Below are positions 6,233 to 11,192 of a stretch of 11,192 nt of DNA, in pieces. Made by a program: the position numbers and the translations under genes. Where the stretch lies: assembly GCA_035289905.1 (NCBI GenBank), contig DATDVT010000028.1, positions 1-11,192 of the forward strand, written 5' to 3'. Numbering within the stretch: the first letter of the stretch is position 1; each line of letters begins with the position of its first letter. Source of the stretch: DATDVT01 sp035289905. Its GTDB lineage: Archaea > Nanobdellota > Nanobdellia > SCGC-AAA011-G17 > GW2011-AR18. A model generated the notes under the pieces. It ran no database searches. It was not told where the DNA came from and saw only the letters and a program-made list of their open reading frames with translations.

Positions 6233-6503
6233 TCAAACAACCCTAATTAATTCCCAATCTAAACTCATCTTAACAAAATGTTTTGCCCTCCTATCCATAA
6301 ATGATTCTTCTCTAGGATAATGAACAACATCATAAACCCAGCTACCATCTGTAAAATATATAAAGGATTAGCTAAACAGCAATTAAATCCCGTTTCAACA
6401 TCGGATCACAAAGATAAATACATCTCTCAGTAATTTCATTTTAAGTAAATGGTCTATCAGAACAAGCAGCTAAAAAGAATAGCAAGAAAACAACCAGTTT
6501 CAT
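6233..6503 (-). pseudogene. Broken small lipoprotein gene
   Basis: This fills the 6241-6553 gap. From ATG 6503 the minus strand encodes MKLVVFLLFFLAACSDRPFT, a clean lipoprotein signal with lipobox LAAC (Cys14), then a TAA stop. In the same frame it continues with a Cys-containing stretch (NEITERCIYLCDPMLK). Coding character then moves to a second frame (GFNCCLANPLYI), then to a third (FTDGSWVYDVVHYPREESF onward), which runs to a TGA at 6233-6235. Adding one A in an A3 tract and one T in a T4 tract would join the last three pieces into one open frame; the early TAA would remain. I read it as a decayed lipoprotein gene of about 90 residues, or a gene damaged by homopolymer assembly errors plus one stop. 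The family is not recognised. Confidence 0.6.
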
Positions 6504-6523
6504 ATTTCTAACAATATAAAAAA

Positions 6524-6531
6524 TATTAATA
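6524..6531. promoter_or_regulatory. Palindromic TATA box shared by nth and the broken lipoprotein gene
   Basis: TATTAATA is its own reverse complement. Its centre is 26.5 nt before the nth ATG (6554, plus) and 24.5 nt before the lipoprotein ATG (6503, minus). One TBP site could thus serve two divergent leaderless transcripts. Another AT element (6513-6520) lies too close to the minus-strand start to serve it. Confidence 0.5.
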
Positions 6532-6553
6532 AAGATATCCTCTTCTTAAATAC

Positions 6554-7189
6554 ATGAAAAAAATTAATATTAACATAATATGCAATATTTTAAAACTACA
6601 GACCCACAAAAAGATTGAAATACAAGATCCCTTAAAAATACTACTCACAACAATTCTTTCTGCAAGAACAAAAGATAAAATAACAGCAAAAGCAGCCAAA
6701 GAATTATTCACAAAAATACAAAGCATAGAAGACCTAAAAAATATAGAAGAAGAAGAACTTCAACATTTAATCTATCCAGTAGGATTTTATAAAACAAAAG
6801 CAAAACATCTTAAACAACTCCCAAAAGTACTAAAAGAAAATTTCAATAACAAAATTCCAGAAACAGTAGAACAACTTACAGAACTACCTGGTGTTGGAAG
6901 AAAAACTGCGAATCTTGTTGTCGCAATTGGATTCAAAAAACCTGCAATTTGTGTAGATACCCACGTATATAAAATTACAAATAGGTTAGGCTATATTAAA
7001 ACAAAAACTCCATTTGAAACAGAAATAGCATTGAGAAAAAAACTTCCTAAAAAATATTGGATAGAATTCAATACCATTCTTGTTCCCTTTGGACAAAAAA
7101 TATGCAAATCAATCAACCCACGATGTAATAAATGTCCTATTGAAAAACATTGCAACAAAATTATCTTAATATCAAACTCCTCCAATTAA
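6554..7189 (+). CDS. nth: Endonuclease III, DNA glycosylase/AP lyase
   Basis: Base-excision repair enzyme that removes oxidised pyrimidines and cleaves the resulting abasic site. It is 211 aa, the usual length. Features: TTILSARTKD helix (32-41, archaeal-type in place of bacterial LSAQATD), the helix-hairpin-helix LPGVGRKTAN (111-120) with catalytic Lys117, catalytic Asp135 in CVDTHVYKITNR, and a complete [4Fe-4S] loop Cys184-x6-Cys191-x2-Cys194-x5-Cys200. All essential residues are intact. The start at ATG 6554 has no ribosome binding site but has the TATTAATA element at the leaderless distance. The 3' end overlaps the convergent minus-strand gene by 29 nt. Its Fe-S cluster would be supplied by an ISC-type pathway such as the iscSU pair nearby. 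Confidence 0.97.
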   Translation: MKKININIICNILKLQTHKKIEIQDPLKILLTTILSARTKDKITAKAAKELFTKIQSIEDLKNIEEEELQHLIYPVGFYKTKAKHLKQLPKVLKENFNNKIPETVEQLTELPGVGRKTANLVVAIGFKKPAICVDTHVYKITNRLGYIKTKTPFETEIALRKKLPKKYWIEFNTILVPFGQKICKSINPRCNKCPIEKHCNKIILISNSSN

Positions 7190-7472
7190 ATTTATTCTTA
7201 AACAAAACACCAATAAATAAAATTAGACTTAAAGATCCTATAAATATCCATAGATTTACAGCGGTTATTCCCCCAGTCAAATCCATCATAGTTTTACTTC
7301 CACCTAAAAGTAAACCAATTAAAACATCAACACACATGCTTAAACCAATAGTTAAACCAATCCTTTCAATAATATCTAATTTATCAAATAAAATTAAAGT
7401 TAATAAATAACCTGGAATAAATAGAGAAAATATAATTCCAACAATCGCATGTAAAATATTAAAAAACAACAT
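7161..7472 (-). CDS. DUF1616-like membrane protein (N-terminal-type half)
   Basis: The 103-aa protein has about three hydrophobic segments (roughly residues 5-27, 37-57, 70-92). The sequence FIPGYLLTLILF followed by IIERIGLTIGLSM and GLLLGG strongly recalls the membrane part of archaeal DUF1616 proteins (LFIPGY...LF...ER...GLS). The usual soluble domain is missing here and appears to be supplied by the gene just upstream, making a split DUF1616 pair. Function is unknown; such proteins are often near surface-glycan genes, which fits the adjacent flippase. The ATG at 7472 begins 2 nt after the stop of the upstream gene, with AGGAGGG (7479-7485) as a good ribosome binding site, so it is a second operon gene. 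Its end overlaps nth by 29 nt. Confidence 0.8.
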   Translation of the reverse strand: MLFFNILHAIVGIIFSLFIPGYLLTLILFDKLDIIERIGLTIGLSMCVDVLIGLLLGGSKTMMDLTGGITAVNLWIFIGSLSLILFIGVLFKNKFNWRSLILR

Positions 7473-7474
7473 TT

Positions 7475-7879
7475 TTAGCCCTCCTGTTTAACAAAAAAAT
7501 GAATCTCTTGATCCTCATCTAGTAAAATAACCTTAACCATCCCATCTTTAAATTTTTCTTCTATACTAATCACATTTTGTATCATCATAGATTCATTATG
7601 TTTTAAAACAAAACTACCTCTATCAAGCTCTTGTTCTTTGTTATTATAATTAAAGGTTACTAAATACTGATATCTTTTTTCATTATTCTCTAAATTGTAT
7701 ACATTAAACACAAATCCATATTTTTGACCAATTTTAACTGTATTGGGCAAATTATTTGGATCCTCAAAAAATAACTCTGTAAAGGAATCTGTAGCCCTAA
7801 CGTTCAAAACAATTACAATAGCTAAAACTATAATAAATAACAAACTACAAGTAATTAAATAATATGTCTTTTGGTTCAT
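7475..7879 (-). CDS. DUF1616-like ectodomain protein with one membrane anchor
   Basis: The 134-aa protein has an N-terminal membrane helix (about residues 8-26) followed by a beta-rich extracellular domain. FTELFFEDPNNLPNTVKIG, then an N-x-E-containing strand pattern (VYNLENNEKRYQYLVTF), matches the C-terminal soluble region of DUF1616 proteins (FTELYF...LP...G...NxE). It lies directly before the membrane half in one operon, so the usual one-chain order is split and reversed. I chose ATG 7879 over an in-frame GTG at 7885 because the shared TATA box at 7903-7908 lies 26.5 nt away and no ribosome binding site is present. The C-terminal codons contain the ribosome binding site of the next gene. 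A role in envelope or glycan assembly with the divergent flippase is inference. Confidence 0.78.
   Translation of the reverse strand: MNQKTYYLITCSLLFIIVLAIVIVLNVRATDSFTELFFEDPNNLPNTVKIGQKYGFVFNVYNLENNEKRYQYLVTFNYNNKEQELDRGSFVLKHNESMMIQNVISIEEKFKDGMVKVILLDEDQEIHFFVKQEG
7479..7485 (-). promoter_or_regulatory. Ribosome binding site coupling the two DUF1616-like genes
   Basis: Minus-strand AGGAGGG lies inside the last codons of the upstream gene and 6 nt before ATG 7472. It contrasts with the leaderless first gene, as in archaeal operons generally. Confidence 0.75.
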
Positions 7880-7897
7880 TACCACTATAAAATAAGA

Positions 7898-7914
7898 AAA
7901 AATATATAAGTTTT
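7898..7914. promoter_or_regulatory. Symmetric bidirectional TATA promoter
   Basis: TATATA (7903-7908) is flanked by an A-tract on the left and TTTT on the right, so each strand sees an A-rich BRE-like segment upstream of TATA. Its centre (7905.5) is exactly 26.5 nt from both ATG 7932 (flippase, plus) and ATG 7879 (DUF1616-like, minus). No ribosome binding site precedes either. A single TBP site firing both ways is the simplest reading. Confidence 0.6.
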
Positions 7915-7931
7915 CCTAATTAAAAAAATAT

Positions 7932-9116
7932 ATGCTAAAAAAAATAATTAAAGACAGTTTATACAAAAATTCACTATATCTAATAATAAACTCGATTCTA
8001 ATCTCACTATTTGGATTTATATTTTGGAATATAACTACTAAATTATTCACAATGGAACAAGTAGGTATTGCTACGACTTTAATTTCAGCACAATCAATAA
8101 TAGGCCTATTAGCCAGCCTAGGATTCTCTACTTCAATTATTAGATTCTATTCTAAAATAGAAAAAAAGGATGAACTAATTAATAATTCTATAATTCTAAA
8201 CACTATTTTCTCTTTGATTGTAGGAACGATTTTTATCCTAGGAATATCAATATTCTCCCCTAAATTAAGCATTACCCCCTCTCAAAAAATAATTTTTATC
8301 CTATCAAGTTCAATATGGACCTTATTTTCAACGACAAACTCTATTTTCATAGCACAAAAAAAATCAAAGCTAGTTTTAGTAAAGAATCTTATATTCAGCA
8401 TAACAAAATTAATCCTACCATTTACTTTTGTAACTTTAGGTGCATATGGTATCTTTAACTCCTTGAATATTGCAACTCTTCTCTCATTGACCTTTACCCT
8501 ATTAATAATCAAATATAAACCAAAGTTTAAGTTAAATAAAGAAATAATAAAAAACACATTAAAATTTAGCCTTTCGAATCATCTATCAAGTGTATTTAAT
8601 ACTTCATTTGGCTATGTTACTCCATTAATTATAACTAACCTAATCAATCCTGAAACTACTGCTTTATTCTATATTCCTTGGATGATTGGAAATATTTTAT
8701 TCTTTATTCCAATAGCTGTTTCGCAATCATTCTTAGCAGAAAATTCACATAATGATAAATCTAACATAAAAAAATCATTAAAATTTACATACCTCCTAAC
8801 CATCCCTTCAGTAGTTTTTACAATAATAATTTCAAAATATCTTTTAATCTTCTTCAAACCAGAATATGCTAAAGCCACATTATTTCTACAACTTATTTCA
8901 ATATCCACTCTTTTTTATAGCTATAACACAATAAAAAACGCATCATTAAGTATAAAACATAAAAATAAACAATTAATCATCTCCAATTTAATAATAGCTA
9001 TAACATCTATAACATTAACAATCCTACTTATAAACAAAGGCTTGATAGGAATCGCTATTGCTTGGATAACCTCACAAATTATTTGTTGTTTCTATTTAAT
9101 ATTACAAAAACAATAA
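7932..9116 (+). CDS. Oligosaccharide/polysaccharide flippase, MOP superfamily (Wzx-like)
   Basis: The 394-aa integral membrane protein has about 12 hydrophobic segments (approximately 14-34, 44-66, 84-106, 118-140, 150-170, 172-192, 211-235, 243-265, 284-304, 316-336, 346-366, 370-391), the layout of MOP-type flippases that move lipid-linked glycans across the membrane. The N-terminal pattern (FTMEQVGIATTLISAQSIIGLLASLGFSTSIIRF, residues 39-72) is typical: a 'transition zone' VG helix then a G-F/L-x-x-x-I-x-R-F/Y motif. Length is slightly short but complete. The start at ATG 7932 fits the shared TATA. It diverges from the DUF1616-like operon, suggesting joint expression in surface glycan assembly. 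The substrate cannot be told. The promoter of the next gene lies over its stop codon. Confidence 0.92.
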   Translation: MLKKIIKDSLYKNSLYLIINSILISLFGFIFWNITTKLFTMEQVGIATTLISAQSIIGLLASLGFSTSIIRFYSKIEKKDELINNSIILNTIFSLIVGTIFILGISIFSPKLSITPSQKIIFILSSSIWTLFSTTNSIFIAQKKSKLVLVKNLIFSITKLILPFTFVTLGAYGIFNSLNIATLLSLTFTLLIIKYKPKFKLNKEIIKNTLKFSLSNHLSSVFNTSFGYVTPLIITNLINPETTALFYIPWMIGNILFFIPIAVSQSFLAENSHNDKSNIKKSLKFTYLLTIPSVVFTIIISKYLLIFFKPEYAKATLFLQLISISTLFYSYNTIKNASLSIKHKNKQLIISNLIIAITSITLTILLINKGLIGIAIAWITSQIICCFYLILQKQ

Positions 9117-9119
9117 ATA
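9112..9119 (+). promoter_or_regulatory. TATA-like element of the zinc-ribbon gene
   Basis: AATAAATA is centred 26.5 nt before ATG 9142 and contains the TAA stop of the flippase (9114-9116). It is a weak match, but the spacing agrees with other leaderless genes. Confidence 0.4.
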
Positions 9120-9141
9120 CTTCCTCAAACCAATAAAAAAT

Positions 9142-9450
9142 ATGGATAAAGCATTATACTCAAAATGCAGAACTTGTAATAGAGCAGTTCACCCATCAGA
9201 TTTAATCTTTGAACCAATGAACAATAGAATTGGTTGTGTATACTGTCTAGATATAATCCCCAAACAAAAAGAAAGAATTAATCAATTTATTTCACAAAAA
9301 GAAAAAATAACACAACCAATTACAGAAAAATTATTGAACAAAAAAACAAATACCTATTGCAAATATTGCAGATTCAGATATTTCTATAATGAAGAAAAAG
9401 AATATCCTAAAAATTGTCCTAACTGTAACAAAACAAAAAGCAGCTTTTAA
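9142..9450 (+). CDS. Small protein with two four-cysteine zinc ribbons
   Basis: The 102-aa protein has eight cysteines arranged as four CxxC knuckles: Cys9/Cys12 with Cys32/Cys35, and Cys73/Cys76 with Cys92/Cys95. This suggests two separate zinc ribbons joined by a basic, helical linker (about 38-68, rich in Lys, Gln, Glu). There is no signal peptide, so it is cytoplasmic. Zinc ribbons of this kind occur in nucleic-acid-binding and ribosome- or transcription-associated proteins; the exact role is not recognisable. ATG 9142 lies 26 nt downstream of a weak TATA, 25 nt after the flippase stop, and lacks a ribosome binding site. Its TAA shares 4 nt with the stop of the convergent gene. Confidence 0.82.
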   Translation: MDKALYSKCRTCNRAVHPSDLIFEPMNNRIGCVYCLDIIPKQKERINQFISQKEKITQPITEKLLNKKTNTYCKYCRFRYFYNEEKEYPKNCPNCNKTKSSF

Positions 9451-9836
9451 TCCTTTCTATAATAATCCATTATTTCCTTAAATCGTTCTAAAACAGAATT
9501 TAATGATAAATATACCTCTTCTTTATTAAAAGCAGAAAACAGAAAAATATCTTGTTGTTTTCTATCTATAGATGAAACTAAACTAGGATTTTCTCTACAA
9601 AAGATAGAATAATCCCTATAATGCTCAAGAGAGATTGTTAGAGTAGAAAGATGCTCTGGAACATTGTAGTAAACAACCCATTGATGTAAGTCATCAAACC
9701 TAATGGGCCAAACATCTGTAGGCATAAAAGGAACTCTAATCGTATTTCCTTTAATTAAATGTGCAAATCTCCGATCATTATTCCTCAAATCTATTTCTAA
9801 TCTTAACCTAGTACTTATATCCTCAATATCTATCAT
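9447..9836 (-). CDS. Unknown protein, 129 aa
   Basis: No family recognised. It is soluble with no signal peptide or membrane helix. It has an N-terminal charged helical stretch (IEDISTRLRLEIDLRNNDRR), a Trp/Tyr-rich central part (DVWPIRFDDLHQWVVYY) and a C-terminal amphipathic helix (LNSVLERFKEIMDYYRK). It may be a small alpha+beta domain. The ATG at 9836 is preceded by GGAG (9841-9844), 4 nt away, and overlaps the end of a short upstream frame by 14 nt, so it looks like a downstream operon gene. Alternatively, loss of one A from the A5 run at 9836-9840 (minus strand) would fuse both frames into a protein of about 170 aa, meaning this ORF could be an incomplete C-terminal part. Confidence 0.7.
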   Translation of the reverse strand: MIDIEDISTRLRLEIDLRNNDRRFAHLIKGNTIRVPFMPTDVWPIRFDDLHQWVVYYNVPEHLSTLTISLEHYRDYSIFCRENPSLVSSIDRKQQDIFLFSAFNKEEVYLSLNSVLERFKEIMDYYRKD

Positions 9837-9954
9837 TTTTCTCCAAAAAACAAGATACTAAACCAAAAACTTCAGTAAAATTTATACTTATTTGCTTCTC
9901 AAAAGAAAATTTAAAAAGAAGTTCTGCTAACTGATCACTAATTTCCTGTAACAC
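9823..9954 (-). CDS. Possible small protein (about 43 aa) upstream of and overlapping the 129-aa gene
   Basis: From a GTG at 9954 (or an in-frame ATG at 9960) the minus strand encodes LQEISDQLAELLFKFSFEK, continuing through INFTEVFGLVSCFLEKNDRY to a TGA at 9823-9825. The N-terminal half looks like an amphipathic helix, and amino-acid use is protein-like. TTTTTATATT (9974-9983) is about 25 nt before the GTG, which suits a leaderless start; it is too close to the ATG at 9960. The frame overlaps the next start by 14 nt. It may be a genuine small operon partner or the N-terminus of the next gene separated by a one-base indel. The short length keeps confidence moderate. Confidence 0.45.
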   Translation of the reverse strand: MLQEISDQLAELLFKFSFEKQISINFTEVFGLVSCFLEKNDRY

Positions 9955-9973
9955 AATCATTAGAAAAACAAAA

Positions 9974-9983
9974 AATATAAAAA
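9974..9983 (-). promoter_or_regulatory. TATA-like element for the small ORF/129-aa operon
   Basis: Minus-strand TTTTTATATT is centred about 25 nt from GTG 9954. It is the only TATA-like element at a suitable distance from a start of the minus-strand pair. Confidence 0.4.
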
Positions 9984-10045
9984 TCTATCTTAAATTATCA
10001 AACTAAAAACACTACAATATGTTCATTTTAAATAAACCAAAACTC

Positions 10046-10052
10046 TTAAATA
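10046..10052 (+). promoter_or_regulatory. TATA box of the acidic lipoprotein gene
   Basis: TTAAATA is centred 26 nt before ATG 10075 with no ribosome binding site between, consistent with a leaderless transcript. Confidence 0.5.
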
Positions 10053-10074
10053 CTAAATATCTTACTGGTTAGTA

Positions 10075-10839
10075 ATGACAGTATATAATTCAATAAAACA
10101 AACTGGTAGATATTTATTAGCAACTGGAGCATTACTTACTGTTCTTTATAGTTGTGATAATAAATCTAATTTTAATAATCAATCAGATTTAACTACAAAA
10201 TATGATATCTTTCTTCCTGATTTAGAAAATATTCTTGAAGATGCAGGTTTGGAATTAACAGACATAAAAGTAGGTGTTAGAGCTGATGTATATGAACCAG
10301 ATGTTTACATTCCAATTGATGGTTCAGATTTTTATAGAGGTGATTTAGGTTATATTTTAGATGAAGATAGTTCTATTGATATTCCTTTAGATGATTTATA
10401 TGATATACATTCTGAATTAGGAAATGATGCTGAAGAAGATTATGTTTTAATACCTGCTGAAGATTTAAGTGAAGAAATTAATCTAGAAGATTTGTTAGAT
10501 AACTCTAGAGAAGATACAGATCCTTGTGTTAATAATCATCCACCAACTATTTATGCTAGAACTGAACCGCCTAGTGGAAGTACTATAACCTTAGATGAAG
10601 ATCGAGTCGGATATATTATAGATGGAGCAGAAGATCCTGATGGAAATTTAGATATCTGTTATTATGATACATATCTAGATGATGAATATTGGTTTACAGC
10701 AGAAGACTTTGAGTGTGAAGGCACAGATTGGGATAGATTTTTTGAACTAGGAACTCACAGAATTGAATTCTATGCTAAAGATACTTGTGGTGTTGAATCG
10801 GCACGAGTTATTTCAATACTTTATGCAATAGAAAATTAA
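10075..10839 (+). CDS. Acidic lipoprotein with a C-terminal Ig-like domain
   Basis: The 254-aa protein is anchored outside the membrane by a lipoprotein signal (hydrophobic core about 13-25; lipobox LYSC, Cys27). Residues 28-150 form a very acidic region rich in Asp, Glu and Ile/Leu, with short strands such as DVYIPIDG and DIPLDDL. Residues 152-254 resemble an Ig/PKD/cadherin-like beta sandwich: NHPPTI opening, GSTITL strand, the DPDG motif (187-190), a Trp-containing middle and a closing AKDTCGVESARVISI strand. Cys151, Cys195, Cys214 and Cys238 could make two disulfides. Asp-rich DPDG loops in such domains often bind calcium. Function is probably adhesion or envelope structure, with no specific ligand visible. 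Its TAA overlaps the convergent gene's stop by 4 nt. Confidence 0.85.
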   Translation: MTVYNSIKQTGRYLLATGALLTVLYSCDNKSNFNNQSDLTTKYDIFLPDLENILEDAGLELTDIKVGVRADVYEPDVYIPIDGSDFYRGDLGYILDEDSSIDIPLDDLYDIHSELGNDAEEDYVLIPAEDLSEEINLEDLLDNSREDTDPCVNNHPPTIYARTEPPSGSTITLDEDRVGYIIDGAEDPDGNLDICYYDTYLDDEYWFTAEDFECEGTDWDRFFELGTHRIEFYAKDTCGVESARVISILYAIEN

Positions 10840-11192
10840 TCACGAATGTATGTTACTTCTTGGGTACATCCGTATGAATATCCTGTATTTTCGTCTCCTA
10901 ATTCCATTTTTTGAGCATAGTCATCAGGACAAAGTTTAGAAACTATAACACTTTGGCTATTCCAATCATCTTTACAATTAGGGTCTGGGTTATCTTTACA
11001 AGTATTCTCAACAGAAAAGCAAGCATCATAACTAGGCAAACAAATCTTAATATAATCAGCGTCAGGACTAACCTTTAAAGTACTTAATTCTTCTCCATAG
11101 GTATTCAAATTAGTACCAACATTAAAACTCATAAGACCACCTACTTGTATTTTTCCTTCCATTTGATCATATCCAGATAATAATATTCCTTC
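10836..11192 (-). CDS. Cysteine-rich, probably extracytoplasmic protein, cut by the window edge
   Basis: About 118 residues are visible on the minus strand. The frame is open to base 11192, so the N-terminus lies outside; an internal ATG at 11162 is not preceded by a ribosome binding site. The visible part is beta-rich and contains six cysteines spaced x6, x6, x7 and then wider, from KICLPSYDAC to YGCTQ, suggesting disulfide bonds and location outside the membrane. No domain is recognised. It converges on the acidic lipoprotein and shares the TTAA stop overlap with it. It could be the C-terminal part of a pilin-like or other surface protein; that is a guess. Confidence 0.7.
   Translation of the reverse strand, partial: EGILLSGYDQMEGKIQVGGLMSFNVGTNLNTYGEELSTLKVSPDADYIKICLPSYDACFSVENTCKDNPDPNCKDDWNSQSVIVSKLCPDDYAQKMELGDENTGYSYGCTQEVTYIRD

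Noticed and set aside
6175..6240. N-terminal extension of the Cas4-like nuclease from a TTG at 6240
   Set aside because: The extension lies before the family's normal SASSINTFRQCP start, includes the TATA element at 6197-6207, and overlaps the tail of the broken lipoprotein gene.
6526..6726. Minus-strand hydrophobic frame over the start of nth
   Set aside because: Antisense to a well-supported conserved gene; hydrophobicity follows from the A-rich complementary strand.
7150..7410. Plus-strand open frame across the nth/DUF1616-like junction
   Set aside because: It is antisense to the DUF1616-like membrane protein, with low-complexity Lys/Pro/Ile content and no promoter or ribosome binding site.
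8282..8908. Two minus-strand frames inside the flippase
   Set aside because: Shadows of a well-supported membrane protein gene.

Overview
The window reads as a compact, strongly AT-rich archaeal genome segment, most likely from a DPANN-type lineage (Woesearchaeota/Pacearchaeota-like); this assignment is inference. The evidence is as follows. (a) Most first genes of a transcription unit have no ribosome binding site but carry a TATA box centred about 24-29 nt upstream of the start codon, the geometry of archaeal leaderless transcripts. (b) Genes inside operons have GGAGG/AGGTGA-type sites. (c) The endonuclease III has the archaeal-looking LSARTKD motif. (d) A split pair of DUF1616-type membrane/ectodomain proteins sits beside an oligosaccharide flippase. 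No tRNA, rRNA, CRISPR array or complete insertion sequence was found.

Layout. 1-2043: AT-rich leader and a 592-aa Tat-motif, beta-propeller-like surface protein with internal repeats. 2044-3292: a minus-strand lipoprotein region that looks frameshifted (2110-3071), with a hairpin beyond each end. 3293-4784: a two-gene iron-sulfur operon (IscS-type cysteine desulfurase and IscU scaffold) with a tandemly duplicated 14-bp promoter element. 4781-6174: an unknown protein and a Cas4/RecB-like Fe-S nuclease, both minus strand. 6233-6503: a broken minus-strand lipoprotein gene. 6554-7189: endonuclease III. 7161-7879: a minus-strand DUF1616-like operon. 7932-9116: a flippase. 9142-9450: a double zinc-ribbon protein. 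9447-9960: a minus-strand unknown protein preceded by a small ORF. 10075-10839: an acidic Ig-like lipoprotein. 10836-11192: a cysteine-rich protein cut by the window edge.

Together: the window combines Fe-S cluster assembly with two proteins carrying complete Fe-S cysteine signatures (endonuclease III and the Cas4-like nuclease). It also holds a cell-surface block of lipoproteins, propeller protein, DUF1616-like pair and flippase. Architecture is very tight: three convergent gene pairs share a 4-nt stop overlap, and two divergent pairs appear to share one palindromic TATA box. Two minus-strand loci show breaks that a single missing base in a homopolymer would explain, so either gene decay or assembly error must be considered. 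I did not find a clear new defence or mobile system. The most interesting signals are the shared promoters and stops, the broken lipoprotein genes, and two hairpins whose mismatches favour minus-strand RNA.
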